Shown here: one piece after another, positions 44,411 through 55,881 of the stretch
How positions within the stretch are numbered: position 1 is the stretch's first letter
How the letters are laid out: each line of letters starts with the position of its first letter
Assembly: GCA_021791145.1 (NCBI GenBank)
Contig: JAJYXE010000042.1
Span: forward strand, 1-62,054
Length of the DNA: 62,054 nucleotides
Direction: 5' to 3'
Source: Actinomycetes bacterium
GTDB taxonomy: Bacteria; Actinomycetota; Acidimicrobiia; Acidimicrobiales; RAAP-2
Program-made: the position numbers and the translations under genes
The notes under the pieces: model-generated
Seen by the model: only the letters and a program-made list of their open reading frames with translations
What the model was told of the DNA's origin: nothing
Database searches by the model: none

Positions 44411-45966
44411 CGATCACCCCGATCAACGCCGCCGCGACCGCTTTCCTGGCCGGCAGCGACACCGCAGACAAGCTCGTCATGGGAGCACCCAACGAGGTGC
44501 TCGGTCGACTTCTCCGCATCCAAGCCAAGACTGGAGCGGTTCCGCGTGCCGACTACGAGGAGGCGTCTCGGACCCTCGGGATCAGTGTGCGCCAGATCCA
44601 GCGTCACCTCGCAGGGCTCCGCGAAGGACGGCGCCCACCAGGCCGTCAGCCGTTCGTGCTCACCACTCATCACGAACAGGTCATTTTGGCGTGCAACGGC
44701 AACGTGGCACTGGCCTACCGAGAGCTCAAGAAGGCGGGGGAAGATCTGCCTGGCGAGGACACCTTCTGGAGGGCTTGGTACTGCCAGCCGATGGCAAAGC
44801 AGGACTACGCCCGCCACGGAGCCAAGGGACTCGTGGAGTTCCTGCTCTACCCGCCATGGGAGGCACCCGAGCGCAACTCGGTGTGGCAAGCCGACCACTT
44901 CGAGCTTCCGATCGACGTGATCGCAGACGGGTGTACCACCCAGACGGTGAAGCCGTGGCTGACTGTGTTCGAGGACGACCGCTCCCGACTGGTGTTGGCG
45001 GCGACGCTCACCGCCACCGCTGGACGCCGGCCCGACGCCGACATCGTCTGCGCGACCCTCGTCGCCGGCATTCGTACGCGGATGGAAGGTGGCGTCGAGG
45101 TCGGCGGGGTTCCTCGCATTGTCCGCTGGGACAACGCCGCCGAGTTCAACGCCGGCATGGTGATCGATCTCGGCGTCCGGGTGGGTTTCGAGTGCCACGC
45201 CGTACCTCCGTACTCGGGCCACATGAAAGGAAAGGTCGAGCGCTTCGGACGCCGCGTGCAAGAGCAGTTCTGCGTCCTGCAGCCAGGCTTCACCCACGGT
45301 CCGAAGACCCACACGACGAAGGACCCGTTCCGGGACACGACTCCGCTCACTGCAGCCGAGCTTCGCCCACGCCTGGGCCTTTGGATCGCCGAGTACAACT
45401 CGACGCACCATCAAGGAATCGGTGAGACGCCGCTCGAGCGGTGGGCGTCGGACCAAACGCCGCTGCGCCGGGCGAGCCCGACACAACTGCGCTCGGCCCT
45501 CCTCGTCGCCCCGCGCGCCTACAAGGTCGAAAAGCGCCGGGGCATCTGGTTCCGTGGCGGCTACTGGCAGTCGGGGAGCCTGATGGACCTCGTCGGAAGG
45601 ACGGTGGAAGTGCACTACCCCGTGGGCACAGACATCGACTTCATCGAGGTCTACAAGGAGGGCAAGTGGCAGTGCACCGCCTGGCCGGCGGCAAAGCTGA
45701 CCGACAGCCAGCGCCGGGAGATCTTCGACGGGCGACGCGACCTCTACACCGAGGTCCGAGAGCTGCACGAGCAAGCCAAGCGGATCCGCACAGGCGCCGA
45801 TGCCCAGATGGGCGACACCGACGCGACGCCGGCAATCGCCTCGATGCCAGCGGTCGACCCATTAGCTCCCAACACAGGCGACCTCTACGACTTGTTGCGC
45901 CGAGCAGCTGCGTCACCCGACGACATCACGGACGAGGACCATCGCGACGCGGAGGAGGGATCGTGA
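44407..45966 (+). CDS. DDE transposase, TnsB/TniA/MuA-like
   Basis: 519 residues from ATG 44407. An N-terminal helix-turn-helix (ASRTLGISVRQIQRHLAGL, about 53-71) precedes an RNase-H integrase core: D163 in WQADHFELPID, D242 in RWDNAAEF and E278 in KGKVERFG, the DD(35)E spacing of the retroviral/Mu/Tn7 group. A Mu-type C-terminal beta-barrel (RGIWFRGGYWQSGSLMDLVG) follows, then an acidic tail that could contact the ATPase. It would bind the 22-bp end repeats and carry out strand transfer with 5-bp staggering. Overlaps on both sides are four bases. Confidence 0.9.
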   Translation: MTITPINAAATAFLAGSDTADKLVMGAPNEVLGRLLRIQAKTGAVPRADYEEASRTLGISVRQIQRHLAGLREGRRPPGRQPFVLTTHHEQVILACNGNVALAYRELKKAGEDLPGEDTFWRAWYCQPMAKQDYARHGAKGLVEFLLYPPWEAPERNSVWQADHFELPIDVIADGCTTQTVKPWLTVFEDDRSRLVLAATLTATAGRRPDADIVCATLVAGIRTRMEGGVEVGGVPRIVRWDNAAEFNAGMVIDLGVRVGFECHAVPPYSGHMKGKVERFGRRVQEQFCVLQPGFTHGPKTHTTKDPFRDTTPLTAAELRPRLGLWIAEYNSTHHQGIGETPLERWASDQTPLRRASPTQLRSALLVAPRAYKVEKRRGIWFRGGYWQSGSLMDLVGRTVEVHYPVGTDIDFIEVYKEGKWQCTAWPAAKLTDSQRREIFDGRRDLYTEVRELHEQAKRIRTGADAQMGDTDATPAIASMPAVDPLAPNTGDLYDLLRRAAASPDDITDEDHRDAEEGS

Positions 45967-46721
45967 GCACGCAGACTGACACCCTCAACGATGCTCTCTC
46001 CCTCGTCGAGCAGCCGGCGAGCACCGTGCACACGAAATCGTTCGTACTCGCCCAGACCATCGCCAACCAGGCGCTCGCCCAGAGAGCGATCGCAGGCTTC
46101 TTCGGCGACCCCGGAACCGGCAAGACCCATGCTATGCGGTACTTCTGCGACCACTGCCCCACAGAGGCGATCTACATAACGGCTTCCGCCTCTCCGCAGG
46201 CCAAGGAGATCTACGAGGAGATCCTCTTGCTCACCCGCGGCGAGGTGCCCAAGGGCACCGCCCGGGAGCTCCGTCGCCAGTGTGCCGAGGTCTTGGGCGA
46301 GCGCCGCAGGGTGGTGGTGGTCGACGAGTGCCAGAACCTGAGCTACCTGTGGCATCAGCAGCTCCGGAGTCTGCACGACTTCCCCGACGCGCAGTTTGCG
46401 CTGCTCTTGTCGGGAGGTGTGAACGCTGAGCGCACGCTGAAGCGCGACGCGCAGCTGTGGAGCCGGGTCAAGATGCGCATGCACTTCCAGGAACTGCGGG
46501 ACACAGAGCTCATCGAGACGTTGGCACTCCTTCACCCGGTGCTCGCACTGACGGACCCGGCGCTCCTGGTCGAGATCGACCGCAAGCACTGCCGCGGCAA
46601 CCTTCGGGACTGGGTCTCGTTTCTCGAGCTGGCCCTGCCCCTGCTGCCAGGGAGCCGAAGGAAGGATCGGTTGACGTCGCAGATCGTGCGAGCAGTCTTC
46701 ATGCTGCGTGGTGTGACATGA
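45963..46721 (+). CDS. AAA+ transposition ATPase, TnsC/TniB/MuB-like
   Basis: 252 residues from GTG 45963 (GTGA overlap). Walker A is GDPGTGKT (48-55), Walker B RVVVVDECQNL (about 116-126) and the sensor-1 region FALLLSGG; LWSRVKMRMHF carries the arginine segment. This size and order match TniB/MuB-type regulators that select target DNA and activate the transposase. It is smaller than Tn7 TnsC (about 555 residues), closer to the Tn5053 and Mu proteins. It is coupled to the downstream gene by ATGA. Confidence 0.88.
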   Translation: MSTQTDTLNDALSLVEQPASTVHTKSFVLAQTIANQALAQRAIAGFFGDPGTGKTHAMRYFCDHCPTEAIYITASASPQAKEIYEEILLLTRGEVPKGTARELRRQCAEVLGERRRVVVVDECQNLSYLWHQQLRSLHDFPDAQFALLLSGGVNAERTLKRDAQLWSRVKMRMHFQELRDTELIETLALLHPVLALTDPALLVEIDRKHCRGNLRDWVSFLELALPLLPGSRRKDRLTSQIVRAVFMLRGVT

Positions 46722-47965
46722 ACCGGGCCCACATCCGCACGGCGACCCTCCACCACACAACTGAGGCCGTTCGGAGGCTCCGTAGCGCGACGAACCCCGA
46801 CGCCGGGCTCCTGGTGGCCGCAGTCCCGCCAGACCTTCGACGGAGCTACGCCCTCACGTGGGAGCTCTTGGCAGGTCTCGGCAAGCAGTCAGGAGTCTCG
46901 GGCGCTGCCAAGCGCGAAGATCTGAACTGGGAGGTGCTCGCCGCCTGGATCTTCTCCCATGGTGTCCGACATCTCGTCGTTGTGGACGCCCAATGGATCG
47001 GGGCTCGGGTCCTTCCCGAGTTGGTCGGCATGGCCGCCGCCACCGGCGTGACGCTCTGGTTGGTCGCCCACCACCCAATCACAGACGACTACTTCTGCGC
47101 ACTCGGCGACTGGCCGACGACCCCTGCGACACCCACTGAGCTCGCCAACATCGTGGAGGCAGCCATTGCGCAGCGCTCGGCGAACGCGGACGAGTACGAC
47201 GAGGACGTCTTCCCCTCACTTCCCGCTGATCCGTTCGTGACCTTCCGCGCCGAAGCACGCCAGCGACTCCCCGAGGACGTCTTCGGCCGCCTTGATGCTC
47301 GCTACCGCTCAGCACATGCGGCCGGTCGCGACTGGTTCGCTGGCCGGGAACCCGGCGAGGTCGATGCTGAAGGGCTGGTGCGGCACCTTCGAGGCCGGCT
47401 TCAACGCTGCGCAAGCGCCGAAGCGATGTTGATCGAGGTGCGGGCGCTACAGGCGGCCGCGTACTCGGCTGACTGGTCGCTCTCCGTCGACCTTCCCCGC
47501 TTCAAGGCCATGGCCGAAAACGTGTCAGCTGCGGCCGTCGAGTCACCTGAGACCTGGCGTCGTCTCCGGGCCTACCGAGAGCCCTACCGGGGAGCCGCTT
47601 GCGCCCTCGTCGCCCGGGAACTTGCCGTCGACACAATGCTGGCACTGCGCATCGACGACGTCAGCGGCGACGGGCGATCGGTCAGTGTCGAGCGCAACGG
47701 CGTCCGGGAGGAGTTCTCGGTACCTCCGGGCGCAGAGCTCTACCTGCGAGCGCAGGTGTGGCACCGGCGCCTCCAGGGCGCGGTCGGGACAGAGCTGCTG
47801 TTTGCGACCGAGGAAGGCCCGATGACGGACCGCTACTTGAGCTCGGCGATCCGTGCGCCAGCGTCCGAAGTGGCCGTTCCCCTCTACTCCCAGCAGGTAG
47901 AGCGCGGCGAGGTAACCGCCAAGCGCTGGGTACGGCGGTGGGGACTGGCGGTGCAGGCACTGTGA
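46718..47965 (+). CDS. Unknown transposition-operon protein with degenerate ATPase-like and tyrosine-recombinase-like parts
   Basis: 415 residues from ATG 46718. The N-terminal half has a Walker-B-like strand HLVVVDAQWIG and a following LWLVAHHPI resembling a second AAA+ core, but no P-loop is visible. The C-terminal third (about 295-415) reads like the catalytic-domain fold of tyrosine recombinases (GAACALVARELAVDTMLAL then RIDDVSGDGRSVSVERNG, ELLFATEEGPMTDRYLS) without the R-H-R-Y tetrad. It may be a DNA-binding target selector that replaces TniQ. All functional statements are inference. Confidence 0.6.
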   Translation: MNRAHIRTATLHHTTEAVRRLRSATNPDAGLLVAAVPPDLRRSYALTWELLAGLGKQSGVSGAAKREDLNWEVLAAWIFSHGVRHLVVVDAQWIGARVLPELVGMAAATGVTLWLVAHHPITDDYFCALGDWPTTPATPTELANIVEAAIAQRSANADEYDEDVFPSLPADPFVTFRAEARQRLPEDVFGRLDARYRSAHAAGRDWFAGREPGEVDAEGLVRHLRGRLQRCASAEAMLIEVRALQAAAYSADWSLSVDLPRFKAMAENVSAAAVESPETWRRLRAYREPYRGAACALVARELAVDTMLALRIDDVSGDGRSVSVERNGVREEFSVPPGAELYLRAQVWHRRLQGAVGTELLFATEEGPMTDRYLSSAIRAPASEVAVPLYSQQVERGEVTAKRWVRRWGLAVQAL

Positions 47966-48678
47966 GCTCCAACACTCCCCGCCTCAACCCCGTACTGCTG
48001 CGCCGGCGGCGTGCAGAGCTGGGACTCACCGCGAAGGCGCTGGCCGATGCGCTCGGCATCCTTCCGGCCACCTACATGTTCCTGGAAAACACGGGTGGGA
48101 AGACGCTCGACCTGCGTCTAGTCGTCCGTCTCGCCCGCATCCTGGGCGTCTCGCTGGACTCGCTGGTGACGCCGGCCGTCCTCGACGAGGCCCCGGACGT
48201 CCCGACGGTCGACGACGACGCGAAGGCTCTCGGTTCCCTCCTCTACTCCGCGGAGACGCTGATCCCGATCGGTGCGCTCTGCGACGCCCTTGACTGGCCG
48301 CTGGACCGTCTCCATGCGGCCGAGGAGAGGCTCGGGGCGCAGCTCGAGGCCTGCGGGCTCCGGCTACGCCGCTCCAACGCTCGGCTCGCCATCACCCGTG
48401 ATCCTGACCCGGTAGACACGACGTCGCTCAAGACCGCGATCCGTCGCCACCTCGGTCGGCACAACGTGGGCCGTCGCGAGCTACGCCTGCTCCGCCGCAT
48501 CGAACAGGAGCGCGTGCCCAAAGCCACCTCCAACCCAGACATCGTCGCTCTCGGGGTCCTGGTGAACGCCGAGCTGGTCACGTTCCAGACAAGCGGAGCT
48601 CCACGCAGCGAGACGCCGATGACCTTGAGCGAGGACGTGCGCTTCAGCCTGATGCTCGACAAGGAGCCAGAAACATGA
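47962..48678 (+). CDS. XRE-type helix-turn-helix protein ending the transposition operon
   Basis: 238 residues from GTG 47962 (GTGA overlap). Residues 8-70 form a Cro/CI-type HTH (RAELGLTAKALADALGI then LPATYMFLENTGGK). Two further winged-helix-like segments follow (LIPIGALCDALDWPLDRLHAAEERL, and HNVGRRELRLLRRIEQE then LGVLVNAELVTF). Three DNA-binding-like units suggest recognition of an extended site: either the operon operator or the attachment site. Confidence 0.68.
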   Translation: MSSNTPRLNPVLLRRRRAELGLTAKALADALGILPATYMFLENTGGKTLDLRLVVRLARILGVSLDSLVTPAVLDEAPDVPTVDDDAKALGSLLYSAETLIPIGALCDALDWPLDRLHAAEERLGAQLEACGLRLRRSNARLAITRDPDPVDTTSLKTAIRRHLGRHNVGRRELRLLRRIEQERVPKATSNPDIVALGVLVNAELVTFQTSGAPRSETPMTLSEDVRFSLMLDKEPET

Positions 48679-48773
48679 CATTTGCGCAGGGGAAGCCGCC
48701 AGTACCGCTCCTGCCGTCCAGCGATGCTGTCAATCCACCGGCGATCCGGGAGGAGCTCGAACACGCGCCCGTG
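48675..48773 (+). pseudogene. Possible truncated sixth ORF of the transposition operon
   Basis: ATG 48675 overlaps the preceding stop as ATGA, the same junction used throughout the operon. The first 33 codons give a plausible soluble N-terminus (MTFAQGKPPVPLLP...). After 48773 the open frame lies opposite the minus-strand PIN gene and is almost certainly its shadow. I read this as the stub of a gene cut off by insertion of the cargo gene; it could also be accidental. Confidence 0.35.
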
Positions 48774-50840
48774 TCAGAGTCCAAGCGACCTTCGCTCGTG
48801 CTCCTCGAACCTCTTCTCCAGGTGTCGCCTCCCGCGGGATGCAAACTCCCACAGGCTGCTGTTCACGAGACTCTGCCTGGTGTTGAGAACCGCCGCCACC
48901 AGAACGAAGAACGTCGCCAGGCCTCCGCCGATCAGACCAGCCCCCGCGACAGCCCCTCCGATGATGACCATGGCAAGAATCACGTAGATGACTTTCGCGA
49001 TGCGCAAGGCTTTGCGATGCGCCTTGTTGCTGATTCGCCGAGCGAGTTCATCCTTGTGCGCCTGCTCGCTGCTCTGCAGGGCTTTCTCGTGCGCCCCGCG
49101 CTCAGCGCTCAGCATCGTCTCTGCAAGCTCCGCGCGCCGGGATTCCTCGTCCGCGCGAACCTCCGCCTCCCGGCGTCTCAAGGCCTCCGTCTGGACCCGC
49201 TCCTGCGCCTCTCGGGTCATGGTCTCTCGGGCGCGCCGCAAAATGTCGGCAACCGAGCCGACGACGAGCGCATCCTCGTGGCCAAGCGTCTCTTCCATGA
49301 GCGCGCGACGTGCGCTAACCGTGTAGCGGAGCGTGGCGTAGTCCTCCTCGGAGACTCCGCCATCCGCCCGCGCTTGATCCACCACCTCGAGGAAGCGCTC
49401 CCAAAGCAGGTTGCCAGGCTCAAGCGCTGCGATGCAGTCGGCCACGAGTTGCCGCTTCGGCAGGTCCGGTGCCGCCATCGGCCTCTTCAACCAGGCGACG
49501 GTTCCAAGTTCGGAGGCGAGCGTCGCTACAGGAACTTGGGACCCATTGGGCGTCTCTTCGAAGAACTGGATGCTGGCCCGCACGAGCCTCGCGTTCGACG
49601 TGACGAAGATCGCTCGGGCCGACTCCAGATGACGTTGGCTTCTTCCTTCTCGCAGGCGCCAGATCGCGGTGAGCGACCTTACGTCGTACAAACGCGTCTC
49701 GGGTCGTACGTACCCGACGACGTTTTGCAGCACCTCCTCCAAGCGCCTCTCGTCCAAGCTCAGCCTGACGCGATAGTCGGGCGCATCCCCTACCGAGATT
49801 CCGAGAGCTTGCAAGTCTTTTTCGACTTGCGCGGCCTTCAACTCGAGCTGAGTTCGCCCCCATCCGCGGCTTGCGGCGTAGGAGACAACCTCGTTTACGG
49901 TGTGGCCATCGGCGACGGTGGTCGCCAGCGCCGGAGCTGAGGCATGCAGCAGGTTCTCCGTCTCCTGGAGCGTGTGCGAGAAGCACCTCACCCGCGCACC
50001 AAGGTCTTGAAGAAGCTTCACCAATTCACACGCCGCGTCACGCCGCGCATCGTCAGTCAACCCCAGGATGTCGATGAGAACGGGCGTGTCGACATAGACC
50101 GTCAAGTCAGTGACCGCTCGGGCTCGATCGTTAGGATCGGGCAAATACAAGGCGGTGGCCAGCATGCAGCCTCGAACGATCATGTCCAGCAGGTTGAAGC
50201 CCTCGACGTCGGTACGGGAGAGGTGCACGATGAAGTCGGCGACCAGCAGTTCCAGGTCGCCGAGGTTCGCTAGGTGCGGTTGATACCCCTCTCCGAGCAA
50301 CGTCGCTCGGACGATCGGGATGGCTCGGTCGGTCACGTAGGTAAGGAATGCGTCGTCTACTTGGTCTTCTGTGAACTGCCGGCCATGCTTTGCTTTGGCG
50401 AAGTCGACGAACTTTTGCAGTAGCTGTGCATACGCGCGTTGCGCTCGCTGCTGAGCAGGTTCAAGGTTCGTACCCACCAGCGCCTCCTCGTCCGGAACGA
50501 GCATGTGATTCTCCAGGCGAAACAGGCCCTGTCGAACGCCTCGCTTGATCACCGTGTTGAGCGCGTACTGGGGAAGAGCCAGTCCGAAGCGCGATTGCAG
50601 TTGATTCTGGACCTCCTGCGTGGCAATCGCTCGGGCGCCAAACGTCTTCACGCAGTGAGCTACGAACGGAACAAAGTTGTCGATGTACGAGCTGTTCTGG
50701 TTATCCCAGCGAACCTGGAGCATGGCAAAACTGACGAGAAGTGCCCTGCCCCGTTCCTCGGCCTTCGGTTGCTCCGATGCCCCGGCACCCGAGTCCGCCT
50801 GCTCCAAGGGTGCACCATTGTGGGCTGGCGACGACGTCAT
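48774..50840 (-). CDS. PIN-domain, coiled-coil, membrane-anchored protein of unknown function
   Basis: 688 residues from ATG 50840. The order is: a winged-helix-like N-terminal region (about 50-120, VQNQLQSRFGLALPQYALNTVIKRG), a helical domain, a PIN nuclease fold (about 248-425: D251 in VYVDTPVLIDIL, E293, D386, N416 in FVTSNARLV), a long Arg/Glu coiled coil (about 540-615) and two membrane helices near the C-terminus (about 628-665). A predicted RNase tethered to the membrane beside transposition genes suggests abortive-infection-type defence or element maintenance; this is inference. Confidence 0.72.
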   Translation of the reverse strand: MTSSPAHNGAPLEQADSGAGASEQPKAEERGRALLVSFAMLQVRWDNQNSSYIDNFVPFVAHCVKTFGARAIATQEVQNQLQSRFGLALPQYALNTVIKRGVRQGLFRLENHMLVPDEEALVGTNLEPAQQRAQRAYAQLLQKFVDFAKAKHGRQFTEDQVDDAFLTYVTDRAIPIVRATLLGEGYQPHLANLGDLELLVADFIVHLSRTDVEGFNLLDMIVRGCMLATALYLPDPNDRARAVTDLTVYVDTPVLIDILGLTDDARRDAACELVKLLQDLGARVRCFSHTLQETENLLHASAPALATTVADGHTVNEVVSYAASRGWGRTQLELKAAQVEKDLQALGISVGDAPDYRVRLSLDERRLEEVLQNVVGYVRPETRLYDVRSLTAIWRLREGRSQRHLESARAIFVTSNARLVRASIQFFEETPNGSQVPVATLASELGTVAWLKRPMAAPDLPKRQLVADCIAALEPGNLLWERFLEVVDQARADGGVSEEDYATLRYTVSARRALMEETLGHEDALVVGSVADILRRARETMTREAQERVQTEALRRREAEVRADEESRRAELAETMLSAERGAHEKALQSSEQAHKDELARRISNKAHRKALRIAKVIYVILAMVIIGGAVAGAGLIGGGLATFFVLVAAVLNTRQSLVNSSLWEFASRGRRHLEKRFEEHERRSLGL

Positions 50841-50926
50841 CTCTTCCAGCCCTCAGCGGTGAACAAGCCGGCAAGCACCTTCGCAAGTCGAGCTCGATCG
50901 CGCGGGTCCATCTGCAGCACCAATCC

Positions 50927-51310
50927 CTACCGCCCGATGCTGAGACGGGGGACGAACACCTGTGCCGACCTCCCAAAGAGCTCTTCGGGCCTGTAGGTGC
51001 GGCGCTGCTCATCGAGGAACCAGCACCAGGTGATGATGTCGTTCTCCTGGGCCGGCACGTAGCCGGCGACCTTCCTACCGAGGTTCCCGCGCGGGACTCC
51101 AAGGCGTGCGGCGACGTCTGGGATCGAGAGACCGAGCTCTTTGCTGCGGTAGTACATGAGGAACGCCAGCTCGTGCTGCTCCCGGGCACGAGCGAGTCGG
51201 ACTGCGCCCGCAAGGTCGGCGGCGTAGATCCACACCGGATCTTCCTGCTCGCCGAAGAAGCCTGGGACCCGGAGGAGCTCCCGAGGGACGAACGCCGGCG
51301 TGCCGGACAC
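50927..51310 (-). CDS. Small helix-turn-helix protein next to the right transposon end
   Basis: 127 residues from GTG 51310 (AGGGG upstream); a TTG at 51337 would add nine residues. A helical N-terminus with FGEQEDPVWIYAADLAGAVRL precedes a clear HTH (KELGLSIPDVAARLGVPRGNLGRKV, quoted here as KELGLSIPDVAARLGV plus PRGNLGRKV), then WCWFLDEQRRTYRPEELFG. It is transcribed away from the end and toward the PIN gene 86 bases downstream, so it may regulate that gene. Alternatively it may bind the end repeats. Confidence 0.62.
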   Translation of the reverse strand: MSGTPAFVPRELLRVPGFFGEQEDPVWIYAADLAGAVRLARAREQHELAFLMYYRSKELGLSIPDVAARLGVPRGNLGRKVAGYVPAQENDIITWCWFLDEQRRTYRPEELFGRSAQVFVPRLSIGR

Positions 51311-51392
51311 CGCTACCCCTAAAAGCCGCCTGCGCAAGCCACCGGGCCCGGGGGTTGCCCGGGCCTGGTGCTTGCAAAAGTGAGCACGCCGA

Positions 51393-51481
51393 TGTCATCG
51401 CACGCGGAAACGCGTGTCACTTGACGCGGAAACGCGTGACACTTGCCGCGGAAAGCCGACGTCACCGGACGCGGTTTCTCA
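51393..51481. repeat. Right transposon end: four abutting 22-bp transposase-site repeats
   Basis: Read inward on the minus strand the sites are R1 51460-51481 (TGAGAAACCGCGTCC...), R2 51437-51458, R3 51415-51436 and R4 51393-51414. R2-R4 share TTTCCGCG and end in GTGTCA, GTGACA and ATGACA; R1 shares CCGCGT and GTGAC. R3 and R4 also contain the palindrome ACGCG-GAAA-CGCGT. Confidence 0.85.
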
Positions 51482-55480
<3,999 letters not shown>

Positions 55481-55651
55481 GGATTCCCAGCTCCTCTGCT
55501 CGCTCGGCTGCCCGTTCGTTGCCCAGCTCCACCGGCCCGCCGGTGCCGTCGAGACGCCGCGATGGCCCCCGACGCCGGCCGGGCTGCCGACTGCACCCCC
55601 CGGCTGGCCGATGCGCTCTCCCACCCCCCTGTCGGTCCTGCATAGGCACCG

Positions 55652-55669
55652 ACCACTACATCTTGTGGT
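55652..55669 (-). promoter_or_regulatory. NrdR-box-like palindrome upstream of nrdJ
   Basis: ACCACTACATCTTGTGGT resembles the NrdR box (consensus near acaCTAtATcTtGTGt) that controls ribonucleotide reductase genes in actinobacteria. It lies about 170 bases upstream of the nrdJ start codon. NrdR normally binds a pair of boxes; the second candidate here is weaker. Confidence 0.6.
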
Positions 55670-55704
55670 CCGAGGCCTCAGGGACGCGAGATCGTGGGGT
55701 TCAT

Positions 55705-55716
55705 TACAGCACTGTA
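55705..55716. promoter_or_regulatory. Second palindrome in the nrdJ/glpK divergent region
   Basis: TACAGCACTGTA is a perfect inverted repeat (5-bp arms, 2-bp centre). Its centre is 50 bp from the centre of the first box, about five helical turns, so it could be the partner NrdR site, or an operator for glpK. Confidence 0.4.
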
Positions 55717-55881
55717 GTTACGGGCTTGTCAACGCCGAGCACCCGATTCGGGGTCTCCAGCACCGGATCGCAAAGGTTCGCACCACCGTGCGCCTCTGGC
55801 GGCGCGCGCCCCCAAGGCTCACTCTTTCTCCCCCAGACTGCGCTTCCCCAAGGCCGCGACCCGTCGCTAGCCTGCGCCCCG

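Larger units (their letters stand above)
29960..51481 (+). mobile_element. 21.5-kb DDE/AAA+ transposon of the Tn7/Tn5053/Mu type, inserted at the nrdJ stop codon
   Basis: The ends are TGTGGAACCGCG (left) and, read inward, TGAGAAACCGCG (right), matching at 10 of 12 positions with terminal TG...CA. Both ends are flanked by TCACG. The left end holds two 22-bp sites and the right end four, as expected for sites bound by a TnsB-like transposase. The element carries its own transposase and AAA+ ATPase genes (44407-46721) in a five-gene operon, plus cargo: a type I restriction operon with three added genes, two HTH/PIN genes, small unknown genes and an IS21 copy. The orientation given follows the transposition operon. 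The boundary assignment is direct from sequence; membership of a known family is inference. Confidence 0.85.
55481..55881. other. Divergent regulatory region between nrdJ and glpK
   Basis: 401 bases without a convincing gene. They carry the nrdJ leader (55481-55640), the NrdR-like box, a second palindrome, and presumably the glpK promoter to the right. Confidence 0.6.

Noticed and set aside
48774..49940. Plus-strand frame continuing from ATG 48675
   Set aside because: Beyond 48773 it is antisense to the well-supported PIN/membrane gene; only the first 33 codons could be real.
51393..51481. 22-bp repeats as a CRISPR array
   Set aside because: The units abut without unique spacers and no cas gene is present; they match the opposite end of the element.
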